From JAAZMI01 sp050948785 (GTDB lineage: Bacteria > Bacillota > Dethiobacteria > DTU022 > UBA8154), in assembly GCA_050948785.1 (NCBI GenBank), contig JBMNEM010000005.1, forward strand, positions 194,725 through 258,724: a stretch of 64,000 bases of DNA, in the 5' to 3' direction. Of the stretch, positions 34,034-43,839 are shown piece by piece (position 1 is the first letter of the stretch; each line of letters begins with the position of its first letter). The notes beneath the pieces are model-generated. The model was not told the origin of the DNA, made no database searches, and worked only from the letters and a program-made list of their open reading frames with translations. The position numbers and the translations under genes were made by a program.

Positions 34034-35440
34034 CTATAAAATATTGTTACTAACCAATTCTAATTTTTCCCTTGATTCGTTGCACTGCTTTAACATAGCC
34101 TCAGTCCAATACCTTAAAGCTTGTTCCTTTTCTCCTCTTTCCGCGTAAAGAAGAATTTCATCGACTAAACAATCGACATTACAAATATATTGTTCAGCAG
34201 CTTGTGCAAACTTTTCTATAACAATATCACTTTTACCGATATTACTTACTCCAAGAAATATCCTCCTAATAGTTGGTTTAATTTCTTTAAGCAAGCAAAC
34301 AAATTCATTCATATCATATAATTCATTTTCCACACAGCTTATAATTTTTTCATGCATTTGAGCCGCAATTGTTATTTTTGAGTTAAATTTAGTAATTAAC
34401 TCTGCTCTAGATATTTCCTCATTCATGTTTTTAAGTCTGGTAGAATAATAGTCCTTGTTCCATTCGATTGTATATTTTTTATCTTGACTCCATTGAGTTC
34501 TGCATACCCAATTTCCATTGCTTTCATCCTGTTCATCATATGAAAAAAAGAGCCAAATACGTGCGTTATCTCCATATTTTTTAAAGAATTCTTTATATAA
34601 ATCTTCAATAATAAACACCAAGTTATCTCTATTGAACTTTAAATCCCTTAAACGGTATCCTGCAACAACCTTATAGAAATCATATCTATCTTGAACTTCA
34701 ATATCCCTTTTTCCGACTATTAACTGGGGACTTTGTTGAAATTCAGATGCTCCGTATAATATATCACGATCATATCCAATCCTTTGAAGTTCCTCTGATA
34801 TAACTTCCTTCATTCTACTAGGCACAATTATTCTTTCATAAATTAAATTATCAATACTTCTTGTACTCTTCCTTGCAACTTTACCATCAATCTTATCAAA
34901 GCCAAAGAGTAGAGCAGTGCCTCCTTGCAAAATTGAACGCTTATTCGTATAGGAAAAATTATAATCGTATTTTATAATGTAGTCTTTTGTAAGGATCTTT
35001 TCAACACAATCTTCAGTAGCCCTTTTCAAGATTTCGTCTTCTGTTTTAATAAGATACTCTGCAAATAATTCTATCTCATCGCTCTCTATAGAATATGCTT
35101 GTGATTGATCAATTACATAAACTACTCCATTGCTATCACTTTGACTAGCATCGTCAATTGAAAAGAATAGTGCGCTTAAGGGAGATATTGTTAAATCTAA
35201 TAACCTTGTGGGTTTACCATAATGCTGCATCTTGAAAAGAGTAGTTAAAATATCTTTTTCTGAATTATCCATTTCTTTTTTAATGTTTGCGGCCTCACTC
35301 TGGAGGCATGAGTCATTCCTAAATATAGACGGAGCAATATTCCAGGCTTTATTGGCCTGTCCCCGAAATAGATAATTATTTTTATATTTTTCTGTGTAAG
35401 TAACATATTCTTGAAATGAATGAATAGTTTTTTCTTTCAT
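34034..35440 (-). CDS. FRG-domain protein
   Basis: The 468-residue protein starts with an FRG domain (about 8-250), shown by YLFRGQANKAWNIAPSIFR and QHYGKPTRLLDLTISPLSALFFS. FRG proteins are common in phage-defence and mobile regions, but their activity is not settled. The C-terminal ~200 residues are helical. I use ATG 35440 with GAGGAG 6 bases upstream. Confidence 0.8.
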   Translation of the reverse strand: MKEKTIHSFQEYVTYTEKYKNNYLFRGQANKAWNIAPSIFRNDSCLQSEAANIKKEMDNSEKDILTTLFKMQHYGKPTRLLDLTISPLSALFFSIDDASQSDSNGVVYVIDQSQAYSIESDEIELFAEYLIKTEDEILKRATEDCVEKILTKDYIIKYDYNFSYTNKRSILQGGTALLFGFDKIDGKVARKSTRSIDNLIYERIIVPSRMKEVISEELQRIGYDRDILYGASEFQQSPQLIVGKRDIEVQDRYDFYKVVAGYRLRDLKFNRDNLVFIIEDLYKEFFKKYGDNARIWLFFSYDEQDESNGNWVCRTQWSQDKKYTIEWNKDYYSTRLKNMNEEISRAELITKFNSKITIAAQMHEKIISCVENELYDMNEFVCLLKEIKPTIRRIFLGVSNIGKSDIVIEKFAQAAEQYICNVDCLVDEILLYAERGEKEQALRYWTEAMLKQCNESREKLELVSNNIL

Positions 35441-35560
35441 CACTGACTCCTCGATTTCCCAGCGGCAGAGAGACTAAACTATTTTTACTTTCTGGCTGGT
35501 AAAAATCGCATCCCTAACCCCAACAAGCTCAACTGTCAATGCCACTTGGCTACTGTTTTA

Positions 35561-36999
35561 GAGCTTGTCCCTAATGCCGTTGAATTTGAGTGACGTAGCA
35601 TTACGCGATATTACTAACCTTTTCGGCATCACCCATTTCCAAATCAATAGTCAACCGTTTAATCTCAACAACCAGGACGCTCATGGAACGGTACCCCTGG
35701 ATGCGATGAGCGCGACGTTCAGCATCCAGTAGCGCTGCGGAGAGCCAGCGTTGTACCATGGTACCATTCTTCCAGTTCTTGACGTTTTTCACATTTTTGG
35801 TGACCATGCTAAATCCTGATTCTATAGCATTGGTAGAACGAAGACTTTTTTGAAGCAGGCCGGGGATCTCCAGCCTTAGAATAGTGATGGTTTCTTCCAG
35901 GCCTTCGCGCAAACTGGCGGCGGCATCAGGGTGGTCTTTTTTCAAACTATTTGCCAGGGCATGCAGTTTGTTCTTTGCTTCTTCAAAGGTCTCTGAACTC
36001 CAAGCTTGCTGTAACCTGCGTTTTACCCAGGTACGCTTGTAATTTGGCAGGTAATCGAGGATATTGCGCATCTTATGTACCTGACAGCGCTGAACTAAAA
36101 CGTGATGCCCAAATACAGTTTTCAAGGCCTTCCGAAGGGCCTTTGAACCGTCTATAACAGCCAGCAATCCATGGTGAAACTTTAGGCCCCGGTCAATAAG
36201 ATCTGCCAGCAGATCCTGGCATACCTGGGCGTTTTCGGTAGAGCCGATACGCACGCCCATTAGAAGCTTTCTTCCATCATTATTAATGCCCATGGCTACA
36301 ATAGCCGTGTAATCGCCAAGCACCAAGCCGTCAATAAGCAAAACAGGGATATGCTCATCTCCAAACCGGCGGCTCAAAAGCTTTTTTGCTTCTGTTTCAC
36401 TGGCTTTGATAAATCGCCTGCTGATCGTGCTTTTGGAGGTGCCGGATGTTTCTGCTACATCGCTGTAGTCTTCGATTCCGTAAGTATAGTCCCGTGCGGA
36501 CATCCCATACAACATGCGGCCAAGGGCTGCTTCAATCAGTTGCTCATCATTGGCGAATGCTTCATAGCTCGGGATAGGTAGCTCCCGATCCCTGATGACA
36601 TCCCTAGCGCGAGGGCGTTTAATGGCCAAACGTTGATTGCCCAAGGGAACAGTAGTGTTTTGGTAACCGTGACGGCAGGCAGTTCGATCCGGGTTATGCT
36701 TGCCCTTCGGGCCGGCAACTGCCTCTACATCCTGTTCCATCATGGTCATCAAAGCCTGGATCCCAACAGCGGTACAAAAACTTGTGAAGCGGCCTTTAAC
36801 AGCTTTCTGTATATCCAGCATGGTGAGCTGCTGAATAAAAAGGCCCTGCTGATCACTTTTTTCATTCGACTGTTTTATGTTTTTATGGTATTCTGGCATT
36901 GGCGGTAACCTCCTGGTTTGGTTTGTTTACCCAAACCCATTATGCCATAACTGGGCCGGGTACCGCCACTTCAATTTCCACGGCTATTGGGACATCCTC
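35561..36999 (-). mobile_element. IS256-family insertion sequence, copy 1
   Basis: The 1439-bp element has the same ends as the copy at 41744-43182. The terminal inverted repeats are GAGCTTGTCCCTAATGCC (left) and GAGGATGTCCCAATAGCC (right, on the complementary strand), 13 of 18 identical. Unlike copy 2 there is no target duplication: flanks are ctgtttta on the left and ttaatctg on the right. The right end cuts a sugar-transferase gene whose missing 3' part is not found to the left, so the left flank was probably changed by rearrangement. Confidence 0.9.
35601..36899 (-). CDS. IS256-family (mutator type) transposase, copy 1
   Basis: The 432-residue DDE transposase has the mutator-family core: LIDGLVLGDY (first Asp), LLAVIDGSKALRKAL (second Asp) and an ERRAHRIQGY C-terminal region near the Glu. 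It is nearly identical to the copy at 41844-43142, with substitutions such as HGYQN/HGYQD and RDRELPIPSYEAFAND/RNQELPIPSYEVFAGD. The frame is complete, so it may be active. Confidence 0.92.
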   Translation of the reverse strand: MPEYHKNIKQSNEKSDQQGLFIQQLTMLDIQKAVKGRFTSFCTAVGIQALMTMMEQDVEAVAGPKGKHNPDRTACRHGYQNTTVPLGNQRLAIKRPRARDVIRDRELPIPSYEAFANDEQLIEAALGRMLYGMSARDYTYGIEDYSDVAETSGTSKSTISRRFIKASETEAKKLLSRRFGDEHIPVLLIDGLVLGDYTAIVAMGINNDGRKLLMGVRIGSTENAQVCQDLLADLIDRGLKFHHGLLAVIDGSKALRKALKTVFGHHVLVQRCQVHKMRNILDYLPNYKRTWVKRRLQQAWSSETFEEAKNKLHALANSLKKDHPDAAASLREGLEETITILRLEIPGLLQKSLRSTNAIESGFSMVTKNVKNVKNWKNGTMVQRWLSAALLDAERRAHRIQGYRSMSVLVVEIKRLTIDLEMGDAEKVSNIA

Positions 37000-37448
37000 T
37001 TAATCTGTGCCCAGCCAGTAAGCCCTACCGGTACATCATTAGCACCATATTTATCTCTTTCTGCAATCAAATCATATTGATTCCACAAGGCTGGCCTTGG
37101 GCCAATAATGCTCATCTGCCCAACAAATATATTCCAAATCTGCGGCAACTCATCTAATGAAGTCTTTCGTAAGAACTTTCCTAGCTTAGTTATCCATTGA
37201 TCAGGATTTTCTAAGAGATGGGTAGGAGTATCCTTTGGTGTATCAATCCGCATGGTACGGAACTTCAATATATTAAAGTGACTCTTATGTATCCCAACCC
37301 TTTTCTGCTTAAAGAGTACCGGGCCTTTGGAATCAAGCTTAATGGCAACTATAAGAATTAAAAATACAGGAGATAATATGATAAGTCCTAATAAGGAAAG
37401 AACGATATCTATTAATCTCTTAATTTTCAAATATCCCACGGCTCTCAA
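37000..37448 (-). pseudogene. Sugar transferase truncated by IS256
   Basis: The remaining ~150 residues match bacterial sugar transferases (WcaJ/initiating phosphoglycosyltransferase type): a basic start and a membrane hairpin LIDIVLSLLGLIILSPVFLI, then FKQKRVGIHKSHFNILKFRT and SIIGPRPALWNQYDLI. The product is cut right after LTGWAQIK by the IS, which supplies a stop four codons later. The usual NGR(D/N)...LD.EYV C-terminus is missing. It would have started synthesis of a lipid-linked surface glycan. Confidence 0.85.
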
Positions 37449-37453
37449 GCCCC

Positions 37454-37657
37454 CTAAACACCAACTTCAAAACTATATCCCAGGTTTTCTAAGTTATCTT
37501 TTCTTTTATGTGTTGCTTCATCTATAATGTAGGCTTTAATGCCCTTGTTTTCGTCTTTGGTATGTATTGTTAAGCTTTCAATTTCATGTTCTAAATCTGT
37601 TTCGAAAAAGTTATCTATTTCAAGATTTAATTTATTAATCAAGTCCCTAATTTTCAC
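37454..37657 (-). CDS. Small uncharacterised protein before the sugar transferase
   Basis: A 67-codon frame from GTG 37657 (GAGGA 8 bases upstream; ATG 37663 also possible) ends 5 bases before the sugar-transferase start. The product is acidic and helical, with no recognised domain. The region 37664-37900 holds nothing that I can identify. Confidence 0.4.
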   Translation of the reverse strand: MKIRDLINKLNLEIDNFFETDLEHEIESLTIHTKDENKGIKAYIIDEATHKRKDNLENLGYSFEVGV

Positions 37658-37900
37658 AATCATCTTCCTCTATATCGCTCTTAACCAGCATGACCTATCA
37701 AGAAGCGAAGGTGTTTTCTGTAACCCTTGTCATTACTTGCTTTAAGCGGTCTTTATCCATTTCCCATACTCACGGCTAAATTTTTCTGTCGTATTTTGTC
37801 AAATTATGCAGTATCTTGCATAACCCGTTTTTGCCTTCTGCTACATCTTGTGTTTTGCTTATCCCTTACACATAATCACGTCGATTAATTTATCTTTTTA

Positions 37901-38041
37901 CTACCATAGCGCATCTAAAACTGTTGATTTACCAGAATCATTTTTACCTATTAACGCAGTTAAATTTGAAATTGGAATGACTACTTCTTCTTTGTATCCT
38001 CTAAAATTCCTTAGCTTTACAACATCTAGCTTTATTCGTTG
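37901..38041 (-). pseudogene. N-terminal remnant of an AAA/OLD-like ATPase
   Basis: The 46-codon open stretch (VVKLRNFRGYKEEVVIPISN, then LTALIGKNDSGKSTVLDALW) is the typical RecF/OLD/SMC-like N-terminus including the Walker A motif GKNDSGKS. It has no start codon and ends with TAG just after ALW. The remainder is absent. Confidence 0.7.
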
Positions 38042-38118
38042 TTAATTACTACTTATGCTTCGCGCTGTTCATTATATTTTTACCTCATGTAATCTCGAAA
38101 TAACCCACGCCACCCCAT

Positions 38119-38246
38119 TCAATATCTAAGTGGTATGCCAGACCTTATTATTGGCACGTTTATCTTTTTCTCCCTGCAATAGTATTTAATCCCTGCTGTT
38201 GCAATATCAATATTATTTTTAGGCCCAATTCTTACGGTGTTCAAAG
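38119..38246 (-). pseudogene. 3' part of a DUF2971 gene cut by IS21
   Basis: This frame encodes NTVRIGPKNNIDIATAGIKY followed by YCREKKINVPIIRSGIPLRY. It is the C-terminal end of DUF2971 proteins (IGPK...AG...Y) and joins the interrupted part at 40932. The insertion point is marked by the 8-bp repeat gttcaaag. Confidence 0.8.
38239..38246 (+). repeat. IS21 target duplication, left
   Basis: gttcaaag here and at 40932-40939 bracket the IS21 element. Confidence 0.85.
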
Positions 38247-38487
38247 TGTTTTTTGCAAGTACTTTTTCCTAAAAGTTGCAAGTTGTTTTTCCATACTATT
38301 GCATCTCCATTTTCCATAATGTTGCAACCTCTGTTTCCCCACCCTCTACGGCAGGGAAACAGAGACCTTGCAGACAATAATTGCCGTTTACATTAATACG
38401 CAAATACGCACTTTAATTATTTCACGCTTAATTGATGCTTTGAACAACATGGAGCTTTTTTGCTCTTTGACAATTTTTAATCAATGA

Positions 38488-39258
38488 TCATGCCGTTTTT
38501 CCTTCTTGGTCTACTGGCGCTATGGAATGGTAGAGCCCGTTGATGCTAGATTCCCTTAACCTGTTGTTTTCGCCCGGGAACAGGATAAGGTGACAATGAT
38601 GCATGAGCCTGCCAACCAGGGCGGCCGTCATCTGCTCGTCATAGAGCACATTGACCCACCGGGAAAACTCCAAATTCGTATTTAGGACGATGGACTTTTG
38701 TTCATGTATTTCAGATAGGTAATCAAAGAGCAGCTGGGCGCCTGTACGGTCATAGGGAACGTAGCCCCACTCGTCAAGGATAATGACAGATGCTTTGTTC
38801 ATTTTCTTAATAATCGTTCCTAATATCCCAGACTTTTTTGCTTCTGAAAGTTGGTTGACCAGTGCTGCAGTGCGGTAGAACCGCACTGGAATATTATTTT
38901 GGCAAGCAGCCACACCAAGTGCAGTGGAAAGCAAAGTCTTACCTGTACCGGTCCGGCCGTACATAATAATGTTTTTCTTTTCTTTGATGAAATTAAGGGA
39001 TTTCAAGCTTTCCAGCATCAGGCCGGAAGGAAGAGTGATTTCATCAAACCGAATATCATCAAAGGTTTTGATGCTGTAGAAGCCGGCACTGTTTAGCAAC
39101 TTGTCCGTCCGTCTTTGTTCACGGTTTTTCAGTTCAGCGGCCAGAAGCTTGTACAAATATTCCTGATGTGACTCGCCATCCGTTATCTGGGCCATATCGG
39201 CAAGGTTCCGGCTAAGCCTAAGCTTTTTGCAGCAATCAGCGATCTCCACGCTAAACAT
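38488..39258 (-). CDS. istB: IS21 helper ATPase
   Basis: The 256-residue AAA+ ATPase has Walker A GRTGTGKTLL near residue 103 and Walker B VIILDEWGYVPYD near 160. IstB works with the IstA transposase in target choice and strand transfer. Its start overlaps the end of istA by 8 bases. Confidence 0.92.
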   Translation of the reverse strand: MFSVEIADCCKKLRLSRNLADMAQITDGESHQEYLYKLLAAELKNREQRRTDKLLNSAGFYSIKTFDDIRFDEITLPSGLMLESLKSLNFIKEKKNIIMYGRTGTGKTLLSTALGVAACQNNIPVRFYRTAALVNQLSEAKKSGILGTIIKKMNKASVIILDEWGYVPYDRTGAQLLFDYLSEIHEQKSIVLNTNLEFSRWVNVLYDEQMTAALVGRLMHHCHLILFPGENNRLRESSINGLYHSIAPVDQEGKTA

Positions 39259-40780
39259 TTGCAGTGCCCCCTCTCTTTAGGAAAGCGTCGTAAGCAACAA
39301 GATTAGCCGGCATCTGGCCCACATCCGGTATCTCTGCCCCTAAAGGCAAGGGCGGCAGCTCCGGCACATCGGCATAAAGGCGTCTGTAGAGGTTCTGCAA
39401 GCTGTCTGCATCGACTGCGCCATAACAAAGAGCCTGGTTCACCGTGTTAAGCGCGCTGTCAAAGCCAGTTCTGCCTGTAAGCTCTGCCAGCACCTTTAAA
39501 ACCTTCCCTGTTTCCGTGTTGGAACAGCCTTCTAGAAACAGCTGCAGCTTGGGCGGCATCATTTCATAGACCCCTGTGTACTTTAAAGCCCGTGGTCGCC
39601 TGGCAAGCTGTCTCAGGTAGGGAAGCCAGTCCATGCTTTGCTGTTTACTATCGCCATAAAGGCGATGGTGTCTTACAATTTCACGGTAGTTTTCATCCAT
39701 CACAATCACAAGCGATGAGGTGAGCTTTAAATTTACCGTTGTGTTTACATATTTCGGGGAAACAGAGTACTCGTGCATCCCCTTGTTCAGGTAAAACTTG
39801 CCCCAGTTATTGGTGGTAACGCTGGTCCTGCCGCTTAAGTCGAATTCGGTTTCAGAAAGCCTGTGGCAATGCTTAAGGTCTTCTTTAAACAGCATCTCAA
39901 TTGTTTCGTCATGGCGGTAATGTTCCCTTTGAGCATCCTCTTCGCATATGTTCAGCAGCTGCCGGTTAAAGTCGGAAAGGGCAAGGAAACGGGGCATGGG
40001 AACAAGAAAATTGCGTCTCTGGTAACCAACCTTGTTTTCAACGTTACCCTTTTCGTACCCTTTCCCGGGATTCATAAAGACAGCTCTAAAACGGTAATGC
40101 TCACAAAACCGGCTAAAACGTTCTGTTATCTCACGTCCGCCGCCTTTGATGATTTTTGTCACTATGGTCTTCGCATTGTCAAACCAGATCTCTTCTGGTA
40201 CCGCGTTGATATGGCGGAAGATGGCATCCAGGCCCTCCAGCAAGCATTCTGTGTTTTCGCCATAAAACAGCTGCAGGTAACCTTTGTTGCTGTAGGGGAA
40301 TGACAGCTCTAGATATTTTCCGGAGCGTCGCCTGCCATTTTCATAAAAATCTGCTGCACCGAAATCTGCTTGTGCTTCACCTGGGCGATGATTTAGGGGG
40401 AGGAAGCCCTCCCTGGCACCACTGAAAATTTCTTTGTGTTTTACGGCATAGTAGGAAGCAACAGTCCTGTAGGAACAGTTAAATCCAGGCACTTCTTTTT
40501 TAAGGCGGTTGAACACCCTTTTGGCCGTATGCCGTTGTTTACGGGGTGCTTGCTTGTCCTCTTGAAGCCATTTGTCAATAATGCTTTTGTAGGAATCTAG
40601 TTTCGGACAGAGACGTCGTGCTGAAGCCGGTTTGGGAGTCGGTTCGTTGAAGTCTGTCATGTCAACGTATTTCTGTACCGTTTTCCAATCCAAGCTTAAT
40701 GTTTTTGCGATCCGTGATATATTTTCACCTTTCACGAAAAAGCGGGATCTGATATCACGTATCATATCCATTGTAAGCAT
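39251..40780 (-). CDS. istA: IS21 transposase
   Basis: The 509-residue transposase has an N-terminal helix-turn-helix (about 5-45) and an integrase (rve) core from about 130 (PGEAQADFGAADFY, then PEEIWFDNAKTIV). It cuts and joins the element ends. The frame is intact; ATG at 40780 follows GGAAAGGAG. Confidence 0.92.
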   Translation of the reverse strand: MLTMDMIRDIRSRFFVKGENISRIAKTLSLDWKTVQKYVDMTDFNEPTPKPASARRLCPKLDSYKSIIDKWLQEDKQAPRKQRHTAKRVFNRLKKEVPGFNCSYRTVASYYAVKHKEIFSGAREGFLPLNHRPGEAQADFGAADFYENGRRRSGKYLELSFPYSNKGYLQLFYGENTECLLEGLDAIFRHINAVPEEIWFDNAKTIVTKIIKGGGREITERFSRFCEHYRFRAVFMNPGKGYEKGNVENKVGYQRRNFLVPMPRFLALSDFNRQLLNICEEDAQREHYRHDETIEMLFKEDLKHCHRLSETEFDLSGRTSVTTNNWGKFYLNKGMHEYSVSPKYVNTTVNLKLTSSLVIVMDENYREIVRHHRLYGDSKQQSMDWLPYLRQLARRPRALKYTGVYEMMPPKLQLFLEGCSNTETGKVLKVLAELTGRTGFDSALNTVNQALCYGAVDADSLQNLYRRLYADVPELPPLPLGAEIPDVGQMPANLVAYDAFLKRGGTANV

Positions 40781-40931
40781 GCTCCTTTCCTCCTTGTATT
40801 TTTGGTTTCAAATACAAGGGTATATGTTATGACTTGCGCCTGCAATGGATTTGCAATACTAGGGAATTTCCAGTTGCAATACTAGGGAATTTTAACTTGC
40901 AACTTTCGGTAATTTTATCTTACAACAAACA

Positions 40932-40939
40932 GTTCAAAG
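40932..40939 (+). repeat. IS21 target duplication, right
   Basis: gttcaaag, matching 38239-38246. Confidence 0.85.
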
Positions 40940-41729
40940 CTTCAAGGGGTTTGCAAGGTACCTTTATATATGGAATTAAGGCATCGTTTTTAACACGAAA
41001 ATGCATCTTGGTAGGGTTTAAAACATATTTGTTTTTCTCATGTATAGCGGAAAAAACAAAACGATACTCTTTTTCTGGTTCGAATTCTTGTTGCTTATAG
41101 AACATAGAATACACTGTGCAAGCAACATACAGATCCAATGCGAGGTAACTAATGCTTTGATGGTCAGTGCGTTCGTCAAAGTCGTCAATTGACTTGACAT
41201 TATACATTTCCGGGCGTAATTTAATTACATTATTCAAGGCCTCATTCAAATATTTTAATTGGGTTTCTTTATCATAGACCACTTCGCCATGCCACATAAT
41301 CTTATTTTCAAATGATTTTAATAGAGTATTAAATTTGAATTCCAAGTTATAGCCCATACTGTCAGAAAACTCCGTCCATAGAAGTAAACTATCTGGGTCT
41401 TTAGAAAAGGAGACTATATAATACCCATTCATAGACTGCCCTTGAGCAAGCTGCCATTCATTTGTACTTTCAATTTCTTTCTCAAATGCTTCAATAAGCT
41501 TTTCTCGGAAACCTGTACACTTAATATTTTTTAAGATATGCTCTGCGAACAGTTGATATGTATACTTGAATTCCATTTTGTCATTGAGAAAGTCACTTTT
41601 CGTTGCCCAAAATTGTTCATTATCAAAAATGCCTCGCACAGCCTCTACCGAAGTATAATGATATATGTAACCATCATTTAAAATGCTAATCTTTATAATA
41701 TCATCGATTTGATCCTTAATAATTATCAC
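40932..41729 (-). pseudogene. 5' part of a DUF2971 gene interrupted by IS21
   Basis: About 265 residues of a DUF2971 protein (YIYHYTSVEAVRGIFDNEQF, then WATKSDFLNDKMEFKY). The gene is cut by the IS21 after the codons for PLEALN; a stop from the IS end follows. The missing C-terminus is at 38119-38246. The start is taken as GTG at 41729; only 14 bases separate it from IS256 copy 2, which probably removed the promoter. DUF2971 proteins are often found in defence islands. Confidence 0.8.
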
Positions 41730-41735
41730 CCTGCT

Positions 41736-41743
41736 TATTCGTT
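41736..41743 (+). repeat. IS256 copy 2 target duplication, left
   Basis: tattcgtt here and at 43183-43190 form an exact 8-bp duplication, the length expected for IS256. Confidence 0.9.
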
Positions 41744-43182
41744 GAGGATGTCCCAATAGCCGTGGAAATTGAAGTGGCGGTACCCGGCCCAGTTATGGCA
41801 TAATGGGTTTGGGTAAACAAACCAAACCAGGAGGTTACCGCCAATGCCAGAATACCATAAAAACATAAAACAGTCGAATGAAAAAAGTGATCAGCAGGGC
41901 CTTTTTATTCAGCAGCTCACCATGCTGGATATACAGAAAGCTGTTAAAGGCCGCTTCACAAGTTTTTGTACCGCTGTTGGGATCCAGGCTTTAATGACCA
42001 TGATGGAACAGGATGTAGAGGCAGTCGCAGGCCCAAAGGGCAAGCATAACCCGGATCGAACGGCCTGCCGTCATGGCTACCAAGATACTACTGTTCCCCT
42101 GGGTAATCAGCGTTTGGCCATTAAACGCCCTCGCGCCAGGGATATCATCAGGAATCAGGAGCTACCTATCCCGAGCTATGAAGTATTTGCCGGTGATGAA
42201 CAGCTGATTGAAGCAGCCCTTGGCCGCATGTTGTATGGGATGTCCGCACGGGACTATACTTACGGAATCGAAGACTACAGCGATGTAGCAGAAACATCCG
42301 GCACCTCCAAAAGCACGATCAGCAGGCGATTTATCAAAGCCAGTGAAACAGAAGCAAAAAAGCTTTTGAGCCGCCGGTTTGGAGATGAGCATATCCCTGT
42401 TTTGCTTATTGACGGCTTGGTGCTTGGCGATTACACGGCTATTGTAGCCATGGGCATTAATAATGATGGAAGAAAGCTTCTAATGGGCGTGCGTATCGGC
42501 TCTACCGAAAACGCCCAGGTATGCCAGGATCTGCTGGCAGATCTTATTGACCGGGGCCTAAAGTTTCACCATGGATTGCTGGCTGTTATAGACGGTTCAA
42601 AGGCCCTTCGGAAGGCCTTGAAAACTGTATTTGGGCATCACGTTTTAGTTCAGCGCTGCCAGGTGCATAAGATGCGCAATGTCCTCGATTACCTGCCAAA
42701 TTACAAGCGTACCTGGGTAAAACGCAGGTTACAGCAAGCTTGGGGTTCAGAGACCTTTGAAGAAGCAAAGAACAAACTGCATGCTCTGGCAAATAGTTTG
42801 AAAAAAGACCACCCTGATGCCGCTGCCAGTTTGCGCGAAGGCTTGGAAGAAACCATCACTATTCTAAGGCTGGAGATCCCCGGCCTGCTTCAAAAAAGTC
42901 TTCGTTCTACCAATGCTATAGAATCAGGATTTAGCATGGTCACCAAAAATGTGAAAAACGTCAAGAACTGGAAGAATGGTACCATGGTACAACGCTGGCT
43001 CTCCGCAGCGCTACTGGATGCTGAACGTCGCGCTCATCGCATCCAGGGGTACCGTTCCATGAGCGTCCTGGTTGTTGAGATTAAACGGTTGACTATTGAT
43101 TTGGAAATGGGTGATGCCGAAAAGGTTAGTAATATTGCGTAATACTACGTCACTCAAATTCAACGGCATTAGGGACAAGCTC
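41744..43182 (+). mobile_element. IS256-family insertion sequence, copy 2
   Basis: The 1439-bp element is inverted relative to copy 1 at 35561-36999 and has the same ends. It is flanked by the 8-bp duplication tattcgtt, so this copy inserted cleanly. Joining the flanks restores the end of the KilA-N-like gene (TAA stop) and a short gap to the DUF2971 gene. Confidence 0.95.
41844..43142 (+). CDS. IS256-family (mutator type) transposase, copy 2
   Basis: The complete 432-residue transposase is nearly identical to the copy-1 product, with the same DDE core segments LIDGLVLGDY and AVIDGSKALRKAL. ATG follows CAGGAGG within the element. Confidence 0.92.
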   Translation: MPEYHKNIKQSNEKSDQQGLFIQQLTMLDIQKAVKGRFTSFCTAVGIQALMTMMEQDVEAVAGPKGKHNPDRTACRHGYQDTTVPLGNQRLAIKRPRARDIIRNQELPIPSYEVFAGDEQLIEAALGRMLYGMSARDYTYGIEDYSDVAETSGTSKSTISRRFIKASETEAKKLLSRRFGDEHIPVLLIDGLVLGDYTAIVAMGINNDGRKLLMGVRIGSTENAQVCQDLLADLIDRGLKFHHGLLAVIDGSKALRKALKTVFGHHVLVQRCQVHKMRNVLDYLPNYKRTWVKRRLQQAWGSETFEEAKNKLHALANSLKKDHPDAAASLREGLEETITILRLEIPGLLQKSLRSTNAIESGFSMVTKNVKNVKNWKNGTMVQRWLSAALLDAERRAHRIQGYRSMSVLVVEIKRLTIDLEMGDAEKVSNIA

Positions 43183-43190
43183 TATTCGTT
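43183..43190 (+). repeat. IS256 copy 2 target duplication, right
   Basis: tattcgtt, matching 41736-41743. Confidence 0.9.
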
Positions 43191-43581
43191 TGTTTTCACT
43201 TTTAAGCCCTGCGGCCTAAGATCTTCTGCAAATAGTTCCATTTCGGTAATTGCAATAGCATTTAGCTTAGCCAATCTTTGCGCCTGTTCCATCCCTTCAT
43301 TGATAAATACTGCGTTTATGTTTTCAATAGCTGTTAAGGCAATCTTGATTCTTAAACCCCTCGAATTCAATGGGATTAAAACTAGGATTATTTAATTTTT
43401 CCCATATACCAAGAAATTCTATGGTATTTCTATTTCTTAACCAATTTTGAATAATGTGGTCTGTTCTTTTCTCATCCTAATATTTAGCTATATCTGTAAT
43501 CGAAATATAGTCTTCACTATTTATTGTGTTGATGACAACTGCTCTGCCTTGAATATCTACTCTTCTGTTTTTAGTTTTCAT
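43183..43581 (-). pseudogene. KilA-N domain protein remnant
   Basis: The ATG at 43581 has GAGGTGG upstream and opens MKTKNRRVDIQGRAVVINTI followed by YISITDIAKY, the start of KilA-N domain proteins. An in-frame TAG follows DIAKY, then the family segment IIQNWLRNRNTIEFLGIWEK continues. A deletion with frame change joins it to a C-terminal part (ENINAVFINEGMEQAQRLAK) that ends at the IS256 copy 2 edge. The gene is dead. KilA-N proteins are phage or mobile-element DNA-binding proteins. Confidence 0.75.
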
Positions 43582-43753
43582 AGTTGCCACCTCTCATTAT
43601 TTTGCTATTAAAAATATCAACTACATATTGCATAGAAAATTTATTTTTCACTACTTTTATGCTACATATTGTGGTCGGTACCCATAGACCATACTCACGG
43701 CTCCATGATACTGAAGTAATCTAATGGGAATAGTGTACATTTGAAAATAGCAA

Positions 43754-43782
43754 TAAAAAAAGCCCACCACAACGTGATGGAC
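43754..43782 (-). terminator. Rho-independent terminator
   Basis: The stem GTCCATCAC / GTGGTGGGC (with G-U pairs) and a 3-base loop are followed on the minus strand by TTTTTTT. It lies about 60 bases past the stop of the 57-residue gene and ends that minus-strand unit. The stretch 43582-43753 shows no gene. Confidence 0.8.
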
Positions 43783-43839
43783 TGACTTCCTTCCTATTAT
43801 ATTAGGTCTTATCTTATCGCCTATTAAAGCATGATCTTC

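Larger units (their letters stand above)
38247..40931 (-). mobile_element. IS21-family insertion sequence
   Basis: The ~2685-bp element starts and ends with TGTTT(T/G)TTG(C/T)AAG on opposite strands. Each end holds further copies of the internal repeat (GTTGCAAGTT, then TATTGCA), as is usual for IS21. It carries istA and istB in order on the minus strand. It is flanked by the 8-bp duplication gttcaaag and lies inside a DUF2971 gene. Confidence 0.9.

Noticed and set aside
35561..43182. Composite transposon made of the two IS256 copies
   Set aside because: Copy 2 has its own exact 8-bp duplication, so it inserted alone, and the outer flanks share no duplication. The interval also contains an unrelated IS21.
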